Counted from the first letter of the stretch, positions 7,657-15,791 are shown. The stretch is 16,093 nucleotides of DNA from Bacteroidota bacterium (GCA_023411775.1 JAEYOL010000119.1:1-16093), one strand, 5' to 3'. Made by a program: numbers and translations. Notes: generated by a model not told the origin, from the letters alone.

Positions 7657-8175
7657 TTAAAGAAACCTATACCCAAATTGTAAACCAAAGTACCGGATCT
7701 GCAGATTATTATCGCGAATATTTGCCATAAATATTTTTGTAACTATACGTCGCTGATAGCCCAGGTAAGCAGCAAGCGCATACTTAAAACCAATATCCGT
7801 TGTAAATCCAACTTCCCGTATAGAATGCCATGCTGGTCCCATCGTAGCAGACAATGCGATCCTATCTGAAACAAAAAATTGGGGGCCCGCTTTTAAGGAA
7901 TAAATAGCTGCAGTTTTATTTTCCCTGCCCCGGCCGTCCTCTACATAAAGCTTATCGCCGATAAATCTTTCCGCGCCTCCTTCGACCAGGAGTTGTAGTT
8001 TATTTTTTGCAAACAAAAACGCTTCAACGCCTGCACCCATCCCGACTTCATTATTAGCCAGCCCTTTCAGGCCGAAATCTGCATTGACCGAAGCCACCAG
8101 GTTAAATGGCTTTTCAAACTGGCAATACGCTTTGCAGGATAGGAACCAAAAAGTCAAAACATATAAAAATCGCAT
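7657..8175 (-). CDS. Small secreted or outer-membrane barrel-like protein
   Basis: This 172-aa protein has an N-terminal signal (MRFLYVLTFWFLSC) and a probable signal peptidase I site near AYC-Q, residues 16-19. An FLSC lipobox-like sequence at 11-14 leaves lipidation possible. The mature part is rich in alternating aromatic and small residues (FNLVASVNADFGLKG, YSLKAGPQFFVSD, IALSATMGPAW) and ends in FGLQFGYRFL, typical of beta-barrel strands with a terminal aromatic. The size fits an eight-stranded barrel, but no named family is certain. It lies between the DUF2200 and VOC genes on the same strand; the VOC gene follows after 9 bp. Confidence 0.68.
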   Translation of the reverse strand: MRFLYVLTFWFLSCKAYCQFEKPFNLVASVNADFGLKGLANNEVGMGAGVEAFLFAKNKLQLLVEGGAERFIGDKLYVEDGRGRENKTAAIYSLKAGPQFFVSDRIALSATMGPAWHSIREVGFTTDIGFKYALAAYLGYQRRIVTKIFMANIRDNNLQIRYFGLQFGYRFL

Positions 8176-8235
8176 TTATCAGAGTTGGTTGGCAAAAATG
8201 TTATATCAAAACTTTCCAATCAAACACGCGTCGCC

Positions 8236-8601
8236 CTACCCTGCCCTCAAAATCTTTTCCATCTTTCTTCCCTTGGCCAGTTCGTCGATCAGTTTATCCA
8301 GGTACCTCGCTTTTTTAGTAAGGGGATTTTCTATTTCTTCAACACGATAACCACAGATCACACCCGTGATCAGTTTGGCATTGGGATTCAGCTTCGCCCT
8401 TTTAAAAAATGTTTCGAAGCTCACTTTCTCTTCGATGAGCTCTTTTAGCCTCTTCTCATCAAACCCCGTCAGCCACTCGATCACCTGGTGTAATTCCTTT
8501 TTAGTCCGGCCTTTGCTTTCCACTTTTGTAACATAGTGAGGATATACCGATGCAAATGACATTTTTGCAATGCGGGCATCGTGCTCGGGTGTTGTTTTCA
8601 T
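8236..8601 (-). CDS. DUF2200 domain protein
   Basis: This 121-aa cytoplasmic protein matches the DUF2200 family over its whole length. Recognisable blocks are KMSFASVYPHYVTKVESKGR at about 13-32, VIEWLTGFD, and ITGVICGYRVEEIENPL near residue 85, followed by a lysine-rich C-terminal helix. The biochemical function of the family is unknown. It has no signal peptide, although the genes on both sides encode exported proteins. The upstream gap is 77 bp and the downstream gap 60 bp, so it may have its own promoter; a TAACTTTA on the minus strand upstream is one base off the TAnnTTTG box. Confidence 0.85.
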   Translation of the reverse strand: MKTTPEHDARIAKMSFASVYPHYVTKVESKGRTKKELHQVIEWLTGFDEKRLKELIEEKVSFETFFKRAKLNPNAKLITGVICGYRVEEIENPLTKKARYLDKLIDELAKGRKMEKILRAG

Positions 8602-8678
8602 GCATTTTGTTTTTGATCAGTTAGTAAAGTTAAAAAGCCGAAATATTTTTCCAAAGTTCCGGGGTCTGCGAAAGCAGG

Positions 8679-9269
8679 TTACTTCCATTTAATGTCAAAC
8701 CTGCCTTCACGGATCACTATCGAATCCGTGAGGGAAGTTACAAACGAGGTATCACTTAAGCGTCTGAACAACGTCCCTGAAAATTCACCTGACATGATTC
8801 CAAGAACTGTGTCAATTTTAGACACGTTAACGGTAAAGCCGGGATTAGTATCCGACAGCAAATATGACAGTTGCGGCTGACCCTGTACAGAAAGCCAATA
8901 TCCGACTTTGATCGTGTCCTGGCTAAGCGTATTAAATGTACCTATGCCCCGAAAATTCGTTGCCAGATCGATCGAAATATTTTCGGAAGTACTCCATGAA
9001 CCGTTTTTGTAAAAAACCTTATCCGCATCCAGCCGGATATCTCCATCACTGGAATAATAGAAGCCTGAAAGGTTTTCCCTGCAACCTCCAGTAAAAGGGA
9101 AACAAACCTGTCCATAGTTTGTCCAAACCGATTCATTTAAAAGGAAACCAAAAGTATTTTCCCCTGTTTGTGTTCTTGCTGGAAGAGATAGCACAACACC
9201 TGTATCGTCCTTACGGCAGGAGTGAAAGATCATCACGGATAAGCCTACAAAAAAAATGTATCGTTTCAT
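8679..9269 (-). CDS. DUF6252-like surface lipoprotein
   Basis: This 196-aa lipoprotein has a short signal ending in FHSC, with C18 lipidated. The residues after it are RKDD, matching the CxK(D/E)2 lipoprotein export signal described in Capnocytophaga, so exposure on the cell surface is predicted. The mature start LPARTQTGENTFGFLLN and the ending SDSI-like strand with EGRFDIKWK resemble DUF6252 proteins, all-beta lipoproteins of unknown function common in Bacteroidota. The start ATG lies 10 bp after the stop of the GHL10-amidase gene, so both are probably one transcript. The family assignment is from memory of the TQTGxNTFG pattern and is moderately sure. Confidence 0.75.
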   Translation of the reverse strand: MKRYIFFVGLSVMIFHSCRKDDTGVVLSLPARTQTGENTFGFLLNESVWTNYGQVCFPFTGGCRENLSGFYYSSDGDIRLDADKVFYKNGSWSTSENISIDLATNFRGIGTFNTLSQDTIKVGYWLSVQGQPQLSYLLSDTNPGFTVNVSKIDTVLGIMSGEFSGTLFRRLSDTSFVTSLTDSIVIREGRFDIKWK

Positions 9270-9279
9270 GGTATCATGT

Positions 9280-11319
9280 TCAATTCTTTTTATCGGAAAC
9301 CGCTTGCAACAAAGCTTTCACCCGCTCTTTCACATACCCATTCTCAAAATAAGGATAAATGTTCTTTCCCGGACAGGTGGTTTGCCTGCTATGGTCACGA
9401 TGGGTGGCAATGGTCTCGGGTGAAATATTATGTTTCGTGCAAAAATGAGCAATAAGCTTTGTCAACACATCCAATAAGTTTTGATTGAGTTCCTGTTGCT
9501 CATAATTGCCAAGAAAACAGATCAGTAAATGACCAGTCGGATCGTACTCCGTGTTGGTTTCACCCACAGTATTGACATTTCTCCCTTCATACACCGTCCC
9601 GTCGGGAGAAATAAGATAATGATAAGGCACATCAGTCCAGTTGCGATCGGGACCCATACTCCAGGTTTGTATATTTTTCAATCTCCCGCCTCCATCATCT
9701 GCCGCGGTGAGCAGGCGCCCACCTTCATGATGCACCGTGATACGAGTTGGTGTATGTTGCTTGTAAGGCCTGGCGTCAGCCGCCTGCCAGCCAGACCGAG
9801 GGATAATAGCAAGGATATTGGGACGCACTTCGGCCCGCATGCTTTCATTACCCGTACGATCGACCGCAGTTACGGCAACGGCATTCAGCTTACTTCTGCC
9901 GTCATGTGGCTCCATCTGAAGCGTACGCTCTCCCCGATTCAAAATTCGGTAACTCCAGTTCCTGCCATATTGGTAATATACAACCCAGCGAAAAACATCC
10001 GACTCACTGCTATGATGCCATTTGATATCAACCTTATCGTTTGACTGGTTTACGTCTACCGTGGGCGCTGCAGGAGCAACATTATCAAGCCAGCCGCTTG
10101 GCGGAACCAGCGCATCAGACCGGTAAGGTCCTTCAACGAGTGCTTTAGCCATATTCGGATTTTTGGCAACCGAGCCTACATTCCAATGCACCACACCACT
10201 ACTGGCTGGCAACATCCCTCGCGAGATCATGATCTGGCTAAGCGTCTCATTCACGTTCACGGCGCTGGTATCGCGGCCTACACTGATGCCGGGCCACAGG
10301 TGACGATTTTTGGTATTTTCTTTTGACCACCAGCCAAGCAATACGGGGTAGCTTTGTGCGATACGATTGATCGGCCAGTATAGTTGCGGTGAAAAATAAT
10401 CTATCCAGCCCTTGTTAAGCCAGAGCTTTGCATCCGCATACAACACTTCATATTGATCAAAGCCGCCGACCGATTCCGGATATCCCGGCCTCCAGATGCC
10501 AAATGGACTTAAACCAAATTTTACATGCTTTTTCTCTGATTTGATTTCCTTGTAGAGTCGTTTTATAAATGTATTGACACTTACCCTGCGCCAGTCACCA
10601 CGGGTTAATTTGCCACCCCCTGCTTTATAGCTCTTCCAACTGGTACTATCGGGAAAATCTTCATTGCCATTGTAAGAAGGATAAGGATAAAAATAATCGT
10701 CGAAGTGCACGCCATCGATATCATATCTTTTGACAATATCCATCACCACCTGTACGCCATGATCCTGCGTCCCCTTCAATGAAGGATCAAACCACCAGTA
10801 GCCTTCTTTCAATTTTACCACGAGTTCGGGCTTTGTTTTTACCACCGAGCTTTCACTTACTTCTCCCCCCGCAACATGATGTGCGCGATAAGGGTTCAGC
10901 CACACATGCAGCTCGAGGCCGCGCTCATGGGCTGCTTCTACCCAAAATTCCAGCGGATCATAATAAGGTTCAGGCGCACGGCCCTGCACACCGCTCAGAT
11001 AGTATGACCAGGGCTCGAGAGAACTATTATAAAGTGCATCCGCTTGTGGACGTACCTGGAATATCACGGCGTTAAAATGATGAGCTTTCAAAAAATCCAA
11101 CATTTCAATGGCTTCCTTTTTCTGTTCCTCGGGCGACAACCCTCTCTTGCTGGGCCAGTTTATATTGGCCACGGTGGCCACCCAGGCCGCGCGAAACTCC
11201 CTGGCAGCTTTAGGAGTGCCAGGAAGCGTGTTGTTAGCAACCCTTTTCGAAGAAGAACAGGAGAAAAAAACGATCAGGAAAATTGAGTAAACCAGAATTC
11301 TTATCCATTGCATAGTCAT
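9280..11319 (-). CDS. GHL10 glycoside hydrolase-like / peptidoglycan amidase fusion lipoprotein
   Basis: This 679-aa lipoprotein has lipobox FFSC with C21 lipidated; SSSKR follows without an export motif, so it probably faces the periplasm. Domain 1 (about 41-400) is the GHL10/DUF187 TIM barrel: FRAAWVATVANINWPS, FQVRPQADALY, LHVWLNPYRAHH, the acidic DGVHFDDYFYPYP (202-214) and IDYFSPQLYWPI (306-317). E. coli DigH (YddW) of this family cuts peptide-free peptidoglycan glycans. An Fn3-like segment covers about 415-495. Domain 2 (about 505-675) is an Amidase_2/PGRP N-acetylmuramoyl-L-alanine amidase. Its zinc ligands are probably H530 or H531, H640 and C649 (THRDHSRQTTCPG), with Y566 near the active site. 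The amidase would strip stem peptides and the barrel would cut the bare glycan. The first of two close ATGs (11319, 11313) is listed; the second is equally possible. Confidence 0.88.
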   Translation of the reverse strand: MTMQWIRILVYSIFLIVFFSCSSSKRVANNTLPGTPKAAREFRAAWVATVANINWPSKRGLSPEEQKKEAIEMLDFLKAHHFNAVIFQVRPQADALYNSSLEPWSYYLSGVQGRAPEPYYDPLEFWVEAAHERGLELHVWLNPYRAHHVAGGEVSESSVVKTKPELVVKLKEGYWWFDPSLKGTQDHGVQVVMDIVKRYDIDGVHFDDYFYPYPSYNGNEDFPDSTSWKSYKAGGGKLTRGDWRRVSVNTFIKRLYKEIKSEKKHVKFGLSPFGIWRPGYPESVGGFDQYEVLYADAKLWLNKGWIDYFSPQLYWPINRIAQSYPVLLGWWSKENTKNRHLWPGISVGRDTSAVNVNETLSQIMISRGMLPASSGVVHWNVGSVAKNPNMAKALVEGPYRSDALVPPSGWLDNVAPAAPTVDVNQSNDKVDIKWHHSSESDVFRWVVYYQYGRNWSYRILNRGERTLQMEPHDGRSKLNAVAVTAVDRTGNESMRAEVRPNILAIIPRSGWQAADARPYKQHTPTRITVHHEGGRLLTAADDGGGRLKNIQTWSMGPDRNWTDVPYHYLISPDGTVYEGRNVNTVGETNTEYDPTGHLLICFLGNYEQQELNQNLLDVLTKLIAHFCTKHNISPETIATHRDHSRQTTCPGKNIYPYFENGYVKERVKALLQAVSDKKN

Positions 11320-11418
11320 AAAGCAGTTGAATTAAGGTTAAAAATACAGTAAAACGCATCAGGCTGCCATTAGAATTGCCGGTACAAATAAATTTACAAA
11401 CCGAAACTTTTGAAACTG

Positions 11419-11426
11419 TAAATTTG
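11419..11426 (+). promoter_or_regulatory. -7-like box of the ABC permease gene
   Basis: TAAATTTG fits TAnnTTTG and ends 4 bases before the ATG at 11431. No good -33 element is seen at the usual spacing; TTTA at 11393 is too far by one or two bases. If used, the message would be nearly leaderless. Confidence 0.38.
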
Positions 11427-11430
11427 GATT

Positions 11431-12684
11431 ATGATCCGGAGAACGCTAGAAATCATTGGCAGCAGTTTTAAAATGGCAATGCTGGAGCTTTGGAAGAATA
11501 AGCTTCGCACCTTTCTCTCCCTGTTTGGGATCACTATCGGTATCTTCTGCATTATTGGCGTACTTGCCGTGGTCAACAGCCTCGAACATAATATCAAAAA
11601 CGAGGTCAATTCTCTGGGCAACAACACGATTTACATTGATAAATGGGATTATACAGCCGGCGGACACGACTATCCCTGGTGGAAATATGTAAACAGGCCG
11701 GTTCCTAAATATGATGAGGTCAAACAAATCAAAGACCGCACGGCTAGTGCAAAGTTCGCCGCATTCAATATTAATGTTACCGACAACGTGGAATACCGCG
11801 GCAGTGTATTGTCAAATGTGAAGTTGTACGGCGTGACACCTGATTTCATCCAGATACAACCCCTGGATATTTCCTATGGACGATTTTTAACCGAATCAGA
11901 ATTTGACCGGGGCAACAACACCATCGTTGTGGGGAATGAGATCGCGGAAAAGTTGTTTGGCTCACCTGAGCTGGCTGTTGATAAAAACGTTACGATTCGC
12001 GGCAAGAAAGTGTTGATCGTAGGCGTAATAAAGAAACAGGGCAAGCAGATGATCGGCGGATGGGATTTTGACCAAAGCGTTTTATTACCATACAAGTTTG
12101 CGCGCACCATCATGAATGAGTTGCGGTCTGACCCGGTGATCCTGGTACAGGGCCAGGATAATCTCAGCAGCAAAGCCCTTAAGGATGACCTGATAGGAAC
12201 CATGCGGGCGATCCACAAACTAAGTCCCACGCAGGAAGATGATTTCGCATTGAACGATATTAATGATCTCACGGAATCCATAAGCGTCGCATTTGTAAGT
12301 CTCAATATCGGTGGCTGGGCAATCGCAGCATTATCACTTATTGTAGGAATGTTTGGCGTGGCGAATATCATGTTTGTGTCTGTGCGGGAAAGAACCAGCC
12401 AGATTGGCCTTAAAAAGGCTATTGGAGCAAAAAAGCATATCATATTAACCGAATTCTTACTTGAATCGGCATTCCTTTGCATCATAGGTGGGTTGATCGG
12501 CTTACTCCTCGTTTTCTTATTGACGCAGATATTAAGCGGATTTCTCGACTTCCCTGTTTTTATCTCAACTAATAATATGATCATGGCCATCGTGATCTGT
12601 GTTATTGTAGGCATCCTTGCCGGGTTCATTCCTGCCTCCCAGGCTGCACGTATGGATCCTGTAGTTGCGATCCGAAGCAAGTAA
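11431..12684 (+). CDS. MacB/FtsX-type ABC transporter permease
   Basis: This 417-aa inner-membrane permease belongs to the MacB family, whose members work by mechanotransmission on lipoproteins, antimicrobial compounds or periplasmic partners. Topology fits the family: one N-terminal helix (about 29-50), a large periplasmic MacB_PCD domain (about 51-285), then three helices (about 293-315, 344-368, 381-399). The cytoplasmic loop RERTSQIGLKKAIGA, the contact site for the ATPase, and the family ending ASQAARMDPVVAIRSK are both present. No ATPase gene lies beside it, so the nucleotide-binding partner must be encoded elsewhere. It is divergent from the GHL10-amidase gene over a 111-bp gap and upstream of tsaD by 64 bp. 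Substrate cannot be inferred. Confidence 0.9.
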   Translation: MIRRTLEIIGSSFKMAMLELWKNKLRTFLSLFGITIGIFCIIGVLAVVNSLEHNIKNEVNSLGNNTIYIDKWDYTAGGHDYPWWKYVNRPVPKYDEVKQIKDRTASAKFAAFNINVTDNVEYRGSVLSNVKLYGVTPDFIQIQPLDISYGRFLTESEFDRGNNTIVVGNEIAEKLFGSPELAVDKNVTIRGKKVLIVGVIKKQGKQMIGGWDFDQSVLLPYKFARTIMNELRSDPVILVQGQDNLSSKALKDDLIGTMRAIHKLSPTQEDDFALNDINDLTESISVAFVSLNIGGWAIAALSLIVGMFGVANIMFVSVRERTSQIGLKKAIGAKKHIILTEFLLESAFLCIIGGLIGLLLVFLLTQILSGFLDFPVFISTNNMIMAIVICVIVGILAGFIPASQAARMDPVVAIRSK

Positions 12685-12706
12685 GCAGTCGTTAGCCGGG
12701 AGCCAT

Positions 12707-12740
12707 CTAATTCCAAATCCCTAATTCCTAATCCCTAATT
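12707..12740. repeat. CCTAATT short direct repeats before tsaD
   Basis: The gap between the permease and tsaD contains four imperfect CTAAT units spaced by TCC, CCC or similar bases. The last unit runs into the TAATTTTG box of tsaD. Replication slippage is the simplest origin; a role in promoter strength is conceivable. Confidence 0.5.
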
Positions 12741-12743
12741 TTG
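12736..12743 (+). promoter_or_regulatory. -7-like box of tsaD
   Basis: TAATTTTG fits TAnnTTTG and ends 5 bases before the tsaD ATG. No -33 element is evident. The short distance resembles the boxes before imuA and the permease. Confidence 0.4.
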
Positions 12744-12748
12744 CCCAC

Positions 12749-13804
12749 ATGTCAATTACAGATAATACAAATGTGTTGGCAATCGAATCATCCTGTGATG
12801 AAACATCTGCTGCCGTTTGTCGTGATGGGAGAATACTCTCAAATATCATTGCCACGCAAAAAGTACATGAGCAATATGGTGGTGTGGTACCCGAGCTGGC
12901 TAGTCGCGCACATATGCAAAACATAGTGCCGGTGGTGGATGCAGCACTGAAAAAAGCGGGCTGTGAATTGGGTGATATTGATGCGATCGCCTTCACCCAA
13001 TCGCCGGGGTTGATCGGCTCCCTGCTCGTAGGCGCACAGTTTGCAAAATCGCTTTGTCTTTCATTAAATAAACCCCTGATCGCTGTGCATCATATGCAGG
13101 CGCATGTGATCGCCAATCTTATCGATGATCCGAAACCATCTTTCCCTTTTTTGTGTCTCACGGTAAGTGGCGGACATACGCAAATCGTGGTTTGCGAATC
13201 ACCAACCAGAATGCGCGTGATCGGGGAGACGATCGATGATGCGGCCGGCGAAGCATTTGACAAATCAGCGAAGCTATTGGGTCTTCCCTACCCTGGCGGT
13301 CCCCTGATTGATAAACATGCCTCTAAAGGAAATACCAGTCGATTCAAATTTCCAGAACCCCAGGTCCCGGGCCTGAATTTTAGTTTCAGTGGTTTGAAAA
13401 CCTCAATCCTTTATTTTTTACAAAATGCAGGCAGCAGCCTGGTTTACAAAGAAGAATTCAGGGCAACAGAAAACGAGAAACAAAACTTTATCCAAGAGAA
13501 CCTGGAGGATATTTGTGCTTCGATCCAGCATCGGATCGTCTCCATATTACTAAACAAACTGAAAAAGGCGGTAGCAGAGACCGGCATTCGGGACATTTGC
13601 CTGGCGGGTGGCGTATCGGCCAATAGCGGCCTGCGACAGGCATTCGAAGTAATGGGTAAAAAATACAAACTCCGAACCTTTATTCCCGCGTTTGAATATT
13701 GTACTGATAATGCCGGAATGATCGCGATCACCGGCTACTACAAATACCTGGCTGGTGAGTTTGCGGATCTTTCCGTCAGCGCATCTGCGAGGGCTGAATG
13801 GTAA
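12749..13804 (+). CDS. tsaD: TsaD, tRNA N6-threonylcarbamoyltransferase
   Basis: TsaD (Kae1/Gcp family, 351 aa) transfers the threonylcarbamoyl group to A37 of ANN-decoding tRNAs, making t6A, in a complex with TsaB and TsaE. Conserved blocks are LAIESSCDETSAAV near the start, HEQYGGVVPELASRAH (40-55), the metal-binding HHMQAH with H115 and H119, SGGHTQIV, DDAAGEAFDKSAKLLGLPYP, and CTDNAGM with the third ligand D320. Length is slightly above the typical 335-345 aa, consistent with Bacteroidota members, which carry an insertion before IQENLEDICAS. The ATG at 12749 follows a TAnnTTTG box. trmN6 follows after 18 bp. The gene is essential or nearly so in most bacteria. Confidence 0.97.
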   Translation: MSITDNTNVLAIESSCDETSAAVCRDGRILSNIIATQKVHEQYGGVVPELASRAHMQNIVPVVDAALKKAGCELGDIDAIAFTQSPGLIGSLLVGAQFAKSLCLSLNKPLIAVHHMQAHVIANLIDDPKPSFPFLCLTVSGGHTQIVVCESPTRMRVIGETIDDAAGEAFDKSAKLLGLPYPGGPLIDKHASKGNTSRFKFPEPQVPGLNFSFSGLKTSILYFLQNAGSSLVYKEEFRATENEKQNFIQENLEDICASIQHRIVSILLNKLKKAVAETGIRDICLAGGVSANSGLRQAFEVMGKKYKLRTFIPAFEYCTDNAGMIAITGYYKYLAGEFADLSVSASARAEW

Positions 13805-13822
13805 ACTTCAGAAACATCCTGC

Positions 13823-14551
13823 ATGTCCAATACCTATTTCCAATTCAAACAGTTTATCATTCACCAGGATCGCTGCGCCATGAAGGTAACTACCGATGCC
13901 TGTTTATTTGGCACCTGGATAACGTATCAATGCCGGGAAATAGTAGGTAAACCTTTGGTGCTGGATATAGGTACCGGCACGGGTCTATTATCGCTTATGT
14001 TTTGCCAAAAAATAGAATCAAATATTGATGCCGTGGAGATCGATCATGAAGCATTTGTGCAGGCGAAACAAAATTTTGATGCATCACCCTGGAAAAATAA
14101 TATTCAGCAAATATTGGGTGACGTAAGACAAATGGCATTTGAAAAACTTTACGATATTATTATTAGCAATCCCCCCTTCTATGAAAATGACCTGAGATCA
14201 CCAAGCGATCGCAAAAACAAAGCTCATCATGATGAAAGCCTTTTATTGACTGAACTACTCCATGTGATCAAAAAAAACCTCCATCCATCCGGGAATTTTT
14301 TTTTATTGCTCCCCCACCGGAGAAATAAAGAGATCGAAGAGGTTTTCCAACAATCAGCACTTCACCTGAAATCAAAAGTATTGGTCCGTCCTACCACCCG
14401 CCACGAGCCCTTCCGTATCATGATAGAAGGAATACATGCAGGAGAAATAAATGAAGATGCCAGCACCGGGGAAATCCTTATCAAAGATGAGCACAACCGT
14501 TATACGACAGCATTCACTGAACTATTAAAAGATTATTATTTACATCTTTAA
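13823..14551 (+). CDS. TrmN6-like tRNA1(Val) A37 N6-methyltransferase
   Basis: This 242-aa class I SAM-dependent methyltransferase matches E. coli TrmN6 (YfiC), which makes m6A37 in tRNA1(Val). The N-terminus FKQFIIHQDRCAMKVTTDA carries the typical family pattern. The SAM-binding motif LDIGTGTGLLSL is at 47-58, the acidic ribose-binding residue is in VEID (71-74), and the catalytic NPPF is at 116-119, followed by YENDLRSP. NPPF is characteristic of enzymes methylating exocyclic amino groups of adenine. The gene begins 18 bp after tsaD with no promoter of its own visible, so co-transcription is likely. Only 8 bp separate its end from the convergent oxidoreductase gene. RsmC-like or other small-molecule activity is less likely because of the N-terminal pattern. 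Confidence 0.87.
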   Translation: MSNTYFQFKQFIIHQDRCAMKVTTDACLFGTWITYQCREIVGKPLVLDIGTGTGLLSLMFCQKIESNIDAVEIDHEAFVQAKQNFDASPWKNNIQQILGDVRQMAFEKLYDIIISNPPFYENDLRSPSDRKNKAHHDESLLLTELLHVIKKNLHPSGNFFLLLPHRRNKEIEEVFQQSALHLKSKVLVRPTTRHEPFRIMIEGIHAGEINEDASTGEILIKDEHNRYTTAFTELLKDYYLHL

Positions 14552-14559
14552 GACTGGTG

Positions 14560-15765
14560 CTACAACCGGTTATTTGCATAGTCATCGAGGTACCTGAATG
14601 GTTCGGTAAGTTCCCCGTCTTTGGTCATGGTAGCACGGTCAATAATTGGTGAGCCGCCTTTTAGCAGGTCATCAAAAACAAACTTGATAAGTTGCTCGCC
14701 GAAATACCTCGACGCATCACGGGGCAATTCATTAGGGAGGTTACCTACGGCCATAATGTCGATCGAATTGGGCAGATAGGGCTCTGTTTTTTCCAGGGTA
14801 TTCCTGTCCACACCATATACCGGTTCCTCTATTGTTTGATCACCAAGATTGATCGGCACCGAACCATTTACATCATCTGTAACATCAGCAATTGTCTGAA
14901 TGATGAAATCCTCAGCTTTTACATTCTCCTTCTCAAATAAACGCGGCACATCTTTATCCCAATAAACCCCATTGAGTAATATATCGGTTTGGGAGGCATA
15001 AGGTAAAAATTTACAACTGTACTCACCGGGATGTTCATGAAATTCTGCGCGATTATATTTTCCGGTTGTCTTGTTTACATACAAATCCGCCCCCTTCAAT
15101 TGCGTATAGACGGGATAGGAAAACCGGCGTACAAGATAATCGTCAGGCTCCACTTCATGAATACCCATCAGGTTCATGATCTCGAGCAATCCATGCGCCA
15201 CGCGACCCGAGCCGGCCACTACGATCTTTACATTAGGCAGGCGGAGACCAAAATAATTGTGGATCAACTCCCGAAAACTTCTTTGTTTGTAAACGCGTTC
15301 AAGCGAATAGAGACCGGTACGATTACCATATGCCATGATCCCGTTGTGAGCTCCCACAACGCCCGCAAAAAAGCCAAAGCCGATGATCCGCTGACCATCT
15401 TCGTGTTCAAGGCATTCATAGTCGATAAGCCGGATCTTTTTATCGAGGATAGCCCGCAGCAGCTTTTGGTTATAGGGCTGCTTTTTTTTGGTATGGGAGA
15501 AAAAAAGGTAGGTCTTGCCCGGCACCAACTGGTCTACCGGCACCTCTTTTATACCGAGGAGTATGTCGCAGTCACTGACATCTTCTACAATATCTACACC
15601 TGCGGAAATATATTCCTTGTCGGTAAAACATCGTCCCTGTGATGACTGCGCTACGATTTTTACGTGAGAAGCATTTTTATGTATCCATTTACACTGGGCC
15701 GGGGTAAGCGCAACACGATTGTCGGCGGGTATCTTCCCTTCTTTAATAAGTCCAATCCTGATCAT
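14560..15765 (-). CDS. AlaDH / lysine-ketoglutarate reductase-like oxidoreductase
   Basis: This 401-aa NAD(P)-dependent dehydrogenase has the alanine dehydrogenase/transhydrogenase fold. The N-terminus IRIGLIKEGKIPADNRVALT and a Rossmann motif VVAGSGRVAHG (about 180-190) show the fold. Middle motifs point to the lysine-ketoglutarate reductase branch: FFSHTKKKQPYN, IRLIDYECLEHEDG, GFGFFAGVVGAHNG, and ADVTDDVNGSVPI followed by IEEPVYGVD. These resemble the N-terminal half of eukaryotic AASS, which makes saccharopine from lysine and 2-oxoglutarate; the second half is absent. I place the start at the ATG at 15765. The upstream in-frame extension to 15846 runs into a tandem repeat and does not look like protein. 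Exact substrate is unproven; alanine dehydrogenase is the main alternative. Confidence 0.75.
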   Translation of the reverse strand: MIRIGLIKEGKIPADNRVALTPAQCKWIHKNASHVKIVAQSSQGRCFTDKEYISAGVDIVEDVSDCDILLGIKEVPVDQLVPGKTYLFFSHTKKKQPYNQKLLRAILDKKIRLIDYECLEHEDGQRIIGFGFFAGVVGAHNGIMAYGNRTGLYSLERVYKQRSFRELIHNYFGLRLPNVKIVVAGSGRVAHGLLEIMNLMGIHEVEPDDYLVRRFSYPVYTQLKGADLYVNKTTGKYNRAEFHEHPGEYSCKFLPYASQTDILLNGVYWDKDVPRLFEKENVKAEDFIIQTIADVTDDVNGSVPINLGDQTIEEPVYGVDRNTLEKTEPYLPNSIDIMAVGNLPNELPRDASRYFGEQLIKFVFDDLLKGGSPIIDRATMTKDGELTEPFRYLDDYANNRL

Positions 15766-15791
15766 AATAGCTGATTTGGGGTGGGGTTTTG

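Noticed and set aside
8666..8677. CTGC-GAAA-GCAG stem after the DUF6252-like gene as a terminator
   Set aside because: The stem has only four pairs and no U-run follows on the minus strand.
11874..12716. Long minus-strand frame of 280 codons opposite the ABC permease
   Set aside because: It is a shadow of the permease gene, which has clear family motifs; the antisense translation shows no recognisable domain.
14552..14559. Shared terminator between the convergent trmN6 and oxidoreductase genes
   Set aside because: Only 8 bases separate the genes, and no stem with flanking T-runs is visible there.
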